Positions 54,538 to 64,000 of a DNA stretch of 64,000 bases are shown here, piece by piece. Both the position numbers and the translations under genes were made by a program. Source of the DNA: Cylindrodendrum hubeiense (taxonomy: Eukaryota > Ascomycota > Sordariomycetes > Hypocreales > Nectriaceae); contig JAANBB010000182.1 of assembly GCA_014621425.1 (NCBI GenBank), forward strand, positions 1 to 64,000, in the 5' to 3' direction. Every line of letters starts with the position of its first letter. Within the stretch, counting starts at the first letter, position 1. The notes under the pieces were generated by a model, which saw only the letters and a list, made by a program, of their open reading frames with translations, had not been told where the DNA came from and made no database searches.

Positions 54538-56710
54538 ATGGACGCACGGGTATGTTGATGCCGATTCCCCGGCGCGTTTTCTTTGTCCTATCTTCCCACC
54601 TCTCTGACCACGACTCTCCCTTGAACTCGTCAGGCCTTGAACACTCCAGTTTGCCTGCGCTCCCATACTGATACCTCGCTCCACAGCCCTTTCGACCGCG
54701 CGGCGCCGAGAACGCCCCCCAGCTTCATCAACGACACAAATCTATGGGAAATCTGTCGACGATGGCTTCAGCCTCAAATGCTGGCTTCCGCGGCCCTGCC
54801 AAGCGAGCTGCCTTTGGCGACGTGACTAACCTCAGCAAGCATGTTGGTCACGGGCGCGATGAGGGCAAGGTGGTCAAGGCGTACGCGAACAACTCCGCGG
54901 CTGTCCCATTGAACAAGGAGAATGTTCTTGTTCACACCAAGGATGCCTTCAACCGCCCAGCACAAAGAGCTGTGGGTGGTTTCGCCGCCAACTCAAAGGG
55001 TGGTCTCGAATCCAAGGTCGCCGAGCTGAACAAGAAGACTCTTCGTAACGACTCACAAGAGAACCGCGCTCCATATGTCAAAAAGGATACCCAGATCAAG
55101 ACCTCTTCACACGCTGCTCCCACAACTCTCGATGCGCGTCCTCTACAGCCTCGCCACCATAAAAGCCAGCCCCAGCTGAAGCAGCAACAACCCACACTAC
55201 GAAGAACCCAGAGCAAGCAACTCGAGACAATTGCCCAACAAGATCCTATTGAGGATTCGAACGAGGACGCAGAGGCGGCTGCCATCGCCCTGCAGGAGGT
55301 CGACTACGCACACACTCACGCTGCCTACCTTGACTCTCTGTATCTTTCTACAGAGCAAGAAGCTCATCTCGACGCGAGCCACGAGGAGGAGTACGTCGAG
55401 TTGCCTGCAAAGCTCCCCGAGATTGCCGAGGAGGAGGCCGTTGTCCCCGTCTCCTACCAAGGTGCTCCACTTCCTGCCATGTCTGAGCCTGAGGAAGTCT
55501 GGGATGAGGAAGACGATGAGGATTTTGACGACCAGGACCAGGCGTACACAACTGCGCACTCCTTCCGTTCCCGCGACCTGACTTCTGGCGGTGCCACCAC
55601 CGTGGTGCCACCCCGTGTTACTGCTCGCGTGCAACGTGAGCTCGAGGAAGCCAAGTTGGAGGTTGAGCGAACTCGCACCCAGGACGACATTGAGGAGGAG
55701 CTCTGGGACGTGAGCATGGTTGCCGAGTATGGCGAGGAGATTTTTGAGTACATGCGGGAGCTTGAGGTATGTGACCCCACCGTGTTGTTTATGAACGTGA
55801 ACTGACAGCAGCCATAGATCAAGATGCTTCCCAACCCCCATTACATGGATATTCAAACCGAGATTCAGTGGTCGATGCGATCGGTGCTTATGGATTGGTT
55901 GGTTCAGGTGCACAACCGTTTTGGCCTGCTCCCTGAGACACTGTTCTTGACGGTCAACTACATTGACCGATTCCTCTCCGCCAAGGTTGTCTCGATCGGC
56001 AAGCTTCAGCTAGTCGGTGCGACGGCGATCCTGGTGGCGTCGAAATACGAAGAGATCAACTGCCCCTCCCTGCAGGAGATTGTATACATGGTCGACAACG
56101 GATATACGGCGGACGAGGTGCTCAAGGCGGAGCGGTTCATGCTTAGCATGCTTAACTTCGAGCTGGGCTGGCCTGGTCCGATGAGCTTCCTGCGACGCGT
56201 GAGCAAGGCTGACGACTACGATCTTGAGACGCGCACGCTCGCCAAGTACTTCCTCGAGCTGACCATCATGGATGAGCGGTTCGTGGCCTCGCCGCCTAGC
56301 TTCCTCGCTGCTGGCGCGCACTGCTTGTCGCGTCTGATCCTGAACAAGGGCGACTGGGTAAGTTGAACTTGCCGAACACCACGGCTAGGCCTTTTGACTA
56401 ACGATTTGAACAGAGCAAAGCACACGTGCACTACTCCGGATACTCGTGGAGCCAATTGAAGTCGCTCGTCACCATGATGATTGAGTGCTGCGACCGCCCC
56501 CATCTCCACCACGCGGCAGTGTTCGAGAAGTACGCGGAGCGACGATTTAAGGAGGCGTCTCTGCTCGTACAGAGCGCGCTCGACGCGGGCTTCACGCTGC
56601 CTCACCAGTCGTCGCCGGTCCGTCGGTTGTCGTCGCAAGACTCGTATCGCGAGAGCAGTGCCGAGGTGCAGTACGCTTCGCACGGCCAACTCGTGCCTAT
56701 TGAGGGTTGA
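54538..56710 (+). CDS. G2/mitotic B-type cyclin
   Basis: Activates Cdk1 for entry into mitosis; nuclear and spindle-pole associated in fungi. Four exons (54538-54549, 54687-55766, 55818-56357, 56414-56710) give about 642 residues. Exon 1 encodes only MDAR, in a strong start context (CCCACCATGG). The N-terminus has a destruction box of the form RAAFGDVTN (residues about 44-52) and a KEN box (about 81-83), both for APC/C-driven destruction. A long polar, acidic middle (EVWDEEDDEDFDDQDQ) precedes the cyclin core: VAEYGEEIFEYMRELE, LPNPHYM, MRSVLMDWLVQVHNRFGLLPETLFLTVNYIDRFLS, VGATAILVASKYEEI and the C-terminal cyclin fold (FELGWPGPMSFLRRVSKADDYD). The C-terminus is Ser-rich. Clearly a nimE/Cdc13/Clb-type cyclin; it is probably the major mitotic one. 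Confidence 0.96.
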
Positions 56711-57360
56711 GCAGGACCGAAGCAAGGAAGCCGGCACGCTGCGGTTGACAGCGGCGATGCGCATGTTCGATTTGCAGGGACGGCCTGCGTGGCGCCTGCA
56801 TGAGCTTATCACGACTGTATATTGTGTCTGAGTTGGTTTAGAGTCCCTGCCGTTGCCGATGCCGTCCTTCGGTGCTCACCGTGGGGTGGCCTTGGACACC
56901 GGCCCGGGACGTGTTTTTTGTTCACCGCGGGGCTGCTGGCCACCACCGGCCCGGGAAACGGAGCCGACGAGGCCCAGGCGCCCAGCCAACGCAGCCCCGT
57001 TTCGCCCTCCGCCTCTAGGCCTTCCGCCTCTAGGCTTTCCGCCTTTCGCCTTAGTCCTCACTTGAGGGCGTTTCTGTTTGACAACCACTTTTTAATAATC
57101 ACCTGCGGGTGGATTGGACGGGCTGGACTTGACTCGGAGCAACGACGTCGAAAAGCAACAAGACATCTGCTACAGGTCCTCTTCCCATTTGGCCAGCTCA
57201 GCTAACCATAAACGGGAAGAGGGACCTGTATTACGACTCTGGATGACCGTTATGAGGATCACGACTGCAAAGGTTTTTCTGCGTTATCTCACTTTTACTT
57301 TTTACTGGCTGGATTATTGTGTGTGTTCGGAATTCGGCGTTGCGGGATCGCAATTACAAT

Positions 57361-57410
57361 CCCACCCATACCACGCACCCACGTACACACCCACGTATAC
57401 ACCCACCACT
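57361..57410. repeat. CCCAC/GTA-rich imperfect repeat
   Basis: Imperfect repeats of the type CACCCACGTACACA over about 50 bases, with CACGTA steps. It is simple sequence in a gene-free region. Confidence 0.65.
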
Positions 57411-60400
57411 ACCACGGCCGCGACCACCATCCTGCTCTTGCAGCAGGTGCGGTGCAGGGACAGTCAGATGTGCGATGGATTGCGACCCGGGAGATGGATG
57501 GATCATGGATCAGGGACAGGGACCGTGGGGGTGGGGACAGGGGTCTGGTTTGGTCTCGGTTTTGGGTTGGTCTGCGTTGTCCCGGAAAGGGCGGGCATAG
57601 ATGGGATTAATCAATCAATTGAATCAACAATCACAGATGGACGATGGATTGTGCTGGGATGTGCGGCGGCAGAAGCAAGCCACCACCACCATTACAACCG
57701 CACCAACAGTGAAGGCTGGGACCGCGCTTTCTTCTCGCATAATGGAAGGGGAGGCGAGGCTCTGGATGTGTACTTGTAGATATATAATCCCAACCCATCT
57801 CGTGTGGGCTATATTGCATTTTCTCAACAGGACCTTGTCGTGCCAGAGCTCCAATGAAATGTATCAATTGCACTTGCAGCATATCTTATCCCGGGATGTG
57901 GGTGCCGCAATCGCAACTCGAATGCCTAGCCCTTGGGGAACAGCGCTGCTTCATCATCGTGTAGCAGGGCAAAAGCAACACACACCAAAAAAAGCAAGGG
58001 AGTATAGCGCAGCACAGCGCAGCACAGCATACGGAGCACCGCAGATGAGCACCGCAGAGGCACATGCCATGCATTCGTGCACAGGATCGCGGACGCCGTC
58101 GCACACACGGCACGGGCACGGGGGACGGAGCCGTAGACTGGATGTACCTTGGATGTACCGCGTGGGAAGGGTTGAGCCAAGGGTTTACCTTACCTACCTA
58201 GTCAAAGGGCCCCTGGAAGCCCTGTCCGGCCGGTTCCACGCACCCCTCCTGCTGTCCGAGCATGCTACTACGTACGTAGAAAAGCACCGCGAGAGCGTCA
58301 ATGGTTCGGGCGAGGCTTTTCCGGCCCCATCGCGACGGCGAGGCGCAAGTGCTGCTTTGCTTTTTCCGCGATGGACAGGACACGACAGGGACTATCGTGA
58401 AGTCACCATGCAACTGAGATGCGGCTGCAATCTCGCGCCAGCATGGCCATGGCAGCCGTGTCCCGGGACGACTGCTCTGGCGTGCGTGACGGCGCTGTAC
58501 GTGGTAGGACAAGCTCTCGTCCTCCGCTACGCCCCGAGATCTAGAACATATCCAGAATCCCTACACCCTACCCTCCCCGACTTTCCCCACCGCGCCAGCG
58601 CCAATGCCTGCTTCTATTCTTCATCCCACGCTTCACCTATGACCTATGCATCCAATGTAATGTGCGAAGCACCAACCATCCTCCTCTCTCCCGTCGAGCT
58701 TGTTCCGTGTTTCTGGAGTAAAACGGGGTCCCCCCATTCCTCCCCATTCCTCCCCCTCCTCCTCCACGTTTCCCTTCCCCCTCTCGCGCCTCGCCTTCTC
58801 GAGGAACGGTAAAAGCTTGTGCTAGTCCATGGCCGGGAATTTCCGGCTCTCCGGAGCTCTGGCGCGCCAAGCAGGAGACCCTGGGGACTCCCCGAGCAGC
58901 GCGGGGGGTGTGGCTATCGCCAATTGCGCGAAGGGGATTGTGGAGGATCGGCGTGAGGAACCTACTTGGCTGTGAGCGGTGCGGTTGCGATGCGGATTTA
59001 TGGATTGCGAATTTGCGGATAGCTGTACGTACTTCGTACCGACATAAGTTACTACCTGTGTAGTAGCTTCTGATGGAGTTGAACAGTGCGCACCCTGGTG
59101 ACTCCAGGCCCCTTGTCTTGCAATTACCATATGCCATGGCCCATCTGCCATTTGGCATTGCCAGGATCCTCATGGGCAGGGACAGAATCTGGTAACGGCA
59201 CGCGGCAGACAAGGCGGATGATACATCCATGATACCCAGATCCGCGCACTGGTGCCAGTTTCAGCGCTCCTCCGTGCCCCCGGGCCCCGTTCCCATCCCG
59301 TGTCCGCGTGCCTCGTCTCGTGGACGCTGGGCGTGGGACCCTCTGGAAACCTGGAGATGTTTCTAGGGGTGGCCGTCGTTGCGCTGTTGCGCTATTGCGC
59401 TACGCTACAGATTGCCCGTCCGGGCGATCACACACGGCGACCAGTCCGGAGCGGACGTGAAGGCACTGGAAGTCGCGCTGGAAGGGGCCCTACGAGGTGA
59501 GGTACCTCCAGTGGACCCACGCTAAAACCAGAGGTACGCAGCGCTACGGCCCAGCGGAACCGTGCAGGACGACAGGACGCGCCTGGCCCTGTCTCAGCCG
59601 CCGGCCGGGGTGCGTGAGCGTCAGGGCTGGGTTGGACGTCAGCTGAGAGGGAGTTGGCGCTCTTGATATGTTTTATTCGCGCAGTTGCGAGTGAGAGAGA
59701 GTCAGTGAGAGCGGCACGGAGAGGGTCACGGAGAGGGCCACGGAGGGGGGCACAGAGAGGAGGAAAAATCAATCATGACAGTGTCAGTAGGGCAAGCAAC
59801 AGCGGTCAGCTTCCACCGCGACCTGGCTCCCTGCCGTGTACAACGGGAGTACCGACTATTCCAGCTCAAGCGACAAGACAGGAATAGCTGCCGCTGAAGC
59901 GGGATGGCCATGGGCATATGGATGGGATGGCGACGGGGCTGACGAACACGCGCCATTCATGGTTCAAACGGCCCCGCGGCCAGCAAATTGAATTGGTAAA
60001 TCCACTTACCTCACCTTGCTGCTCGGAGTACCGACGGGTATTATGCCCTTCCTTGTTCTGGTAGGTCACTTACAATAGCTTAGCTCCAGCCAAGCTGTTG
60101 GAGAGCTACGGGTGGGAGTGGGAGAGAGAGAGAGTGGATGTGCGGGCATGCCCCTCCGAAACTCCGGCTGGGCGGGTCCGTCCCTCGCGCTCCTCTCTAC
60201 CCCCAGGCCCGGCTCGGTGATGATGCCGGTGGTGAGCGAGGGCAGTTGCAGATACATCCGTACGGACGGACAGAGGCTGAGAGGCTGCGAGGCCCGGGAC
60301 TGCTATCGCCAGTGGGAAAGTGGCTGCGGCGAGATCTGGGCTAGACGGAGCACCCGTATGCGCAGACGGCATCACTCGATTGATCCACCGCGATACAGCT

Positions 60401-60438
60401 GGATGGATAGATGGATGGATGGATGGATGGATGGATGG
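60401..60438. repeat. Tetranucleotide microsatellite (GGAT)9
   Basis: About nine GGAT units, one of them interrupted by GATA. The longest perfect-type microsatellite in the window and a likely polymorphic marker. Confidence 0.9.
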
Positions 60439-60523
60439 TGCTGTATCGCATCTTGCGTCGGGCGTAATGAGACGCTGGAGGAGCAGGCTGTGGTTGTGCT
60501 GGCAGTGCGAGGCGCGCTCCGTA

Positions 60524-60553
60524 TGCCCATGCCATGCCCATGCCCATGCCCAT
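60524..60553. repeat. CCCATG hexamer tract
   Basis: Four to five tandem CCCATG/CCATG units, 90 bases after the GGAT tract. Confidence 0.8.
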
Positions 60554-61416
60554 CTCCATGCGCATCCGCATCCATCCCACTCCGTCATCCGCCATGCGCA
60601 CTGCATATGACTCTCCCGCTCACTTTCGCTCACCTCTCCCACGCTCACGCGCCCATCGAATCCCGACCCCATGGCCACTCCCGTCATATCCCTTGGCCCT
60701 CCACTGTTCTGCCCGTGCTTCTGCTGCACGTCCATAGTAGCATGCTCGAGGAACTAGGGACGCGCCCCTCCGCACGTGGAGAGGGCTGGGGGGGAGGGCA
60801 CCGGCGACATGGCGGACGGACAACCCTTGCTTCCCTTGTTTCCCTTGGTTCCCTTTGCACGCCCACGCTGGCTGCCGCACCACACAGTACAGAGGGATGG
60901 ACGGCCGTCGTGGTAGGCACGCATATCACAGCAGCCACTCTCAGTCTGCCAAGGTCGCCGCCGCCGCCCTGACTAAGAGACAGAAATCAAAAGGAATAGC
61001 AATGAAACCGGGGTACCCGTCGCCACATCCACTGTCAGCTGTGCCATAAGGGACCTCATAGCGCCCCCCAGGTCCACTCAAATGGAGACATTCGGCGCGC
61101 CTCCAGCGGTTCAACGTATGTCCGTCCGCCCGCCGCTGGTCCGGTTTTCGCTCGCTTGACCGCCGCACGCCGCCCACGCTCACTGTGCCCACGCCCACGC
61201 CCCCCCTAAAACCCCGGGTGGCGCCCACAGGTCACTCTGGTGGGCGTAGGTACCTCGCAAGTAGCCCTCCAAGACCTACCAAAAGCCTCCACCCCGGGCC
61301 AACCACCGGCCCCGATAGCAAATTTATGCCAAAATCTTGGTGGCCTGCCGCTTCGCCGCTCCTCACATCTCGACTTCGACTCAGACTCAGGCTCGTGGGT
61401 TTCCAATTGACGCATT

Positions 61417-61494
61417 TCTCTCGTCTCTCTGGCCTCTCTCTCTCTCTTCTCCTCTCTTCCCTTGTTCTCCCCTTCCTTCCTCCAAATACCCTTC
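61417..61494 (+). promoter_or_regulatory. C/T-rich tract upstream of AGC1
   Basis: A nearly pure pyrimidine stretch of about 75 bases some 310 bases before the AGC1 start. Such CT boxes are common near transcription starts of strongly expressed filamentous-fungal genes. Function is inferred from position and composition only. Confidence 0.45.
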
Positions 61495-61802
61495 CAGACA
61501 ACTGCGTGTGTGGTCGATTCCGTTCTGTCTCGTCGCCGCCCTCTCTCCCTTGGGCGTTTCTTTTTCTCTGGGCCTTGTGTTTCCGTTCCACTGTTATAGA
61601 AACCACCCCCCTCCACTTGTCCTTGAACAAACCCTCAACCTTCAACCGGGTCTTCAGACCACTACCGACTTGATCGACCTCAACCAGCCCGGTCGCCCGC
61701 CTCGCCCCTGATCGGATCGCCATTCCCGGTCGTCAATTGCGAAACCCCCTCTCGACTCCGAATTCCCTCGCCTCCGAGTCGTCTCCGAGTCCGACCGCAA
61801 AC

Positions 61803-64000
61803 ATGTCAAACGCCGCTGTGGCCAAGGAGGCCATCAAGGAGGCCGTCTTCGACACCCCCAAGCCCGTCGTCGAGCTGACCGCCCAGACCAAGGCGCGCTT
61901 CAACTCTCATGCCGTCAAGGACGAGTCCGGCGAGCTTTACCTAGGCCTCGATGAGTTCGTTGCTGCCGTCATCCCTAAGGGTGAGGACTTTGTGAGTCAA
62001 CCCGCCCTCCCTAGAGTAACGCCCTGGCTTGCGCATGTCGACTGACCATCGTCCCTCCCGCCTTGCAGCACAAGATCACCCGTGAGCAGTACTCCATCCT
62101 CTTCCGTGTCGCCGACACCAAGAGCGCCGGCAAGGTGAGCCTCAACGACTGGGGTGTCTTTGAGAACCTCCTCTCCAAGCCCGACGCCGAGTACGAGATC
62201 GCCTTCCGCCTCTTCGATGTCGAGCGCACCGGTCGCATCCAGTATGACGACTTCCGCACCCTGTACGAGCTCAACAAGGGCCCCGACAACATCCCCTTCG
62301 ACTGGGAGTCGGAGTGGGCCAGGCTGTACATCGGTAGCAAGAAGAACCGCCACTCCCTCGACTACCCTCAGTTCACCCAGATGCTGCGCGGCCTCCAGGG
62401 CGAGCGCATCCGCCAGGCCTTCCAGCGCTTCGACAAGGATGGCGATGGTTACATCAACCCCGAGGACTTTGAGCGCATCATCGTTGAGACCGCCAAGCAC
62501 AAGCTGTCTGACCACATCCTCGAGAACCTCCACACCCTGTGCAATGTCTCCGCTGGCAGCAAGATCTCATACGCCAACGTCCGTGCCTTCCGCAATGTGA
62601 TCGGAGAGATGGATCTCGTAGAACTGATCCTGCGCCGTGCCATTGACAAGAGCGGCGACGGCAAGATCACCCGCCCTGAGTTCCTCAACGAGGCCGCCAC
62701 CATCACCCGCTTCTCCCTCTTCACTCCCATGGAGGCTGATATTCTCTTCCACTTTGCCGGCCTCAATGAGTCATCGGGTCGCCTGGGCCTTAGCGACTTT
62801 GCCAAGGTCCTCGACTCTTCCTGGCGAAACCCCATCTATGATGCTGTTGAGGGCGCCGTCAAGTCCAAGGCCGCCGCCGGCTCCTCCCTCCTCAATGGTA
62901 TCATCACTTCCGGTTACAACTTCGCCCTAGGTAGTGTTGCTGGTGCCTTTGGTGCCTTCATGGTGTACCCTATCGATCTCGTCAAGACCCGACTCCAGAA
63001 CCAGCGCGGAGGCGCGCAGCCTGGCCAGCGCCTGTACAACAACTCTCTGGACTGCTTCCAGAAGGTCATCCGCAACGAGGGATTCCGCGGCCTGTACTCC
63101 GGTGTTCTGCCTCAGCTAGTCGGTGTCGCCCCCGAGAAGGCTATCAAGTTGACTGTCAACGACCTGGCCCGTGGTTTCCTGAGCGACAAGCGAGGCGAGA
63201 TTCCCTTGTGGGCTGAGATGGTTGCCGGTGGTAGTGCTGGTGCTTGCCAAGTTGTAAGTTTCCCTTGTTTCCAAGTGACCGACTGAGTAGTCCGAAAACT
63301 AACACGGTGCGCTAGGTCTTCACCAACCCTCTCGAGATTGTCAAGATTCGCCTGCAGGTGCAAGGCGAGGTCGCTAAGTCGGTCGAGGGCACCCCCAAGC
63401 GGTCGGCCATGTGGATCGTGCGAAACCTAGGTCTCGTTGGTCTGTACAAGGGCGCCTCGGCGTGCTTGCTCCGTGATGTCCCCTTCTCAGCCATCTTCTT
63501 CCCCGCGTATAGCCACTTGAAGAAGGACTTCTTCGGCGAGACCGAGACCAACAGGCTCGGCGTTTTCCAGCTCCTGAGCTCCGGTGCCATTGCTGGTATG
63601 CCCGCTGCTTACCTGACCACACCCTGCGATGTCATCAAGACCCGACTTCAGGTTGAGGCCCGCAAGGGTGAGGCGACTTACACTGGCCTCCGACACGCCG
63701 CCAGGACCATCTACAAGGAGGAGGGCTTCACTGCCTTCTTCAAGGGCGGTCCTGCGCGAATCTTCCGATCATCTCCTCAGTTCGGTTTCACGCTGGCGGC
63801 GTACGATGTGCTGCAGAGGCTGCTCCCCAACCCGGGCAAGGCGGCCGAGTCGTCGGAGATTGCGAGCTCGACCATCGGAGCCATCGACTCCAGCCCCTTC
63901 GGTCGCAGCCGCAACGCGCTGAAGGTCATCTTGGACCTGGACGAGGACTTTGGCAAGGTCAAGCTGCCAAACGAGCACGGCTGGCGGTCGCTGCCCAAGA
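61803..64000 (+). CDS. AGC1: Mitochondrial aspartate/glutamate carrier (AGC1/aralar type), 3' end beyond window
   Basis: Inner-membrane exchanger of aspartate for glutamate, part of the malate-aspartate shuttle. Exons seen are 61803-61991, 62069-63253 and 63316 to the window edge: about 686 residues so far, with the stop codon not reached. The N-terminal half has EF-hands, clearest at [13 protein letters not shown] (about 185) and [13 protein letters not shown] (about 255), as in aralar/citrin regulatory domains. The C-terminal half has three carrier repeats with signatures [22 protein letters not shown] and [11 protein letters not shown], each followed by the GLYKG/GLYSG-type box. The start at 61803 (CAAACATGTC) follows a pyrimidine-rich leader. 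Both introns are phase 0 with GTGAGT and GTAAGT donors. The sequence after the third repeat ([20 protein letters not shown]) is a fungal-type C-terminal extension. Confidence 0.95.

Larger units (their letters stand above)
56711..61802. other. 5.1 kb gene-free region between cyclin and AGC1
   Basis: No recognisable gene. It contains an unusually long stop-free frame (57601-58812, 403 codons, plus strand) whose protein has no motif, and simple repeats at 57361-57410, 60401-60438 and 60524-60553. Purine-rich GAGAGGG/CACGGAG blocks occur around 59690-59765. The right-hand 450 bases are C/T-rich and form the likely leader of the carrier gene. Confidence 0.5.

Noticed and set aside
55197..55913. 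238-codon minus-strand frame over the cyclin
   Set aside because: Antisense shadow; crosses a well-defined cyclin intron and has no homology pattern.
60112..60972. 286-codon plus-strand frame
   Set aside because: Runs through the GGAT and CCCATG microsatellites, giving MDGWMDGW and PMPCPCP repeats; a product of simple sequence rather than a gene.

Overview
This 64 kb window is nuclear DNA from a filamentous ascomycete, most likely a sordariomycete and probably of the order Hypocreales. The evidence is dense genes on both strands, short GT..AG introns of about 50-75 bases with CTGAC/CTAAC-like branch sites, GC-leaning coding sequence, and a gene set typical of such fungi (Las1, POT1, short kinesin-3, PL3 pectate lyase, Pth11/rhodopsin-like membrane protein). 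All exon coordinates come from reading splice sites and protein frames by eye. I found no rRNA, tRNA, CRISPR array or intact transposon.

Layout, left to right. 0.7-6.4 kb: LAS1, glyoxalase II, a degenerate EF-hand protein and (minus) a class II eIF4E. 6.4-9.7 kb: gene-free, with short tandem arrays, two of them related in inverted orientation. 9.7-10.6 kb: a secreted PL3 pectate lyase behind a TATA box. 10.9-13.9 kb (minus): a hypothetical protein and a short kinesin-3. 14.6-16.5 kb: an AT-hook protein that begins like the histone H3 tail and carries an apparent homopolymer frameshift, then a minus-strand aprataxin-like Hnt3. 16.8-24.3 kb (minus): a DHX57-type DEAH helicase and importin alpha. 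25.6-33.2 kb: POT1, the cohesin subunit Scc3/STAG (minus) and UreD. 33.7-37.9 kb: RNA polymerase III subunit RPC4 and a seven-helix fungal membrane protein (minus). 40.6-43.2 kb: kynurenine formamidase and a monocarboxylate-transporter-like MFS permease (minus), tail to tail. 46-48 kb (minus): a transcription factor with its zinc cluster at the C-terminus. 54.5-56.7 kb: mitotic B-type cyclin, flanked by 6.6 kb and 5.1 kb of gene-free, microsatellite-rich DNA. 61.8 kb to the end: the mitochondrial aspartate/glutamate carrier, cut by the window edge.

Most genes are unrelated housekeeping functions (ribosome maturation, translation, nuclear import, RNA polymerase III, cohesion, telomere capping, DNA repair, mitosis). 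No co-regulated pathway cluster is evident. The accessory-looking parts are the pectate lyase with its repeat-bearing upstream region, the Pth11-like protein, and the two gene-free blocks beside the cyclin. The most interesting observations are the H3-tail-like N-terminus on the AT-hook protein, the transcription factor with a C-terminal Zn2Cys6 cluster, the class II cap-binding protein, and the inverted pair of mini-arrays at 7.1 and 8.1 kb.
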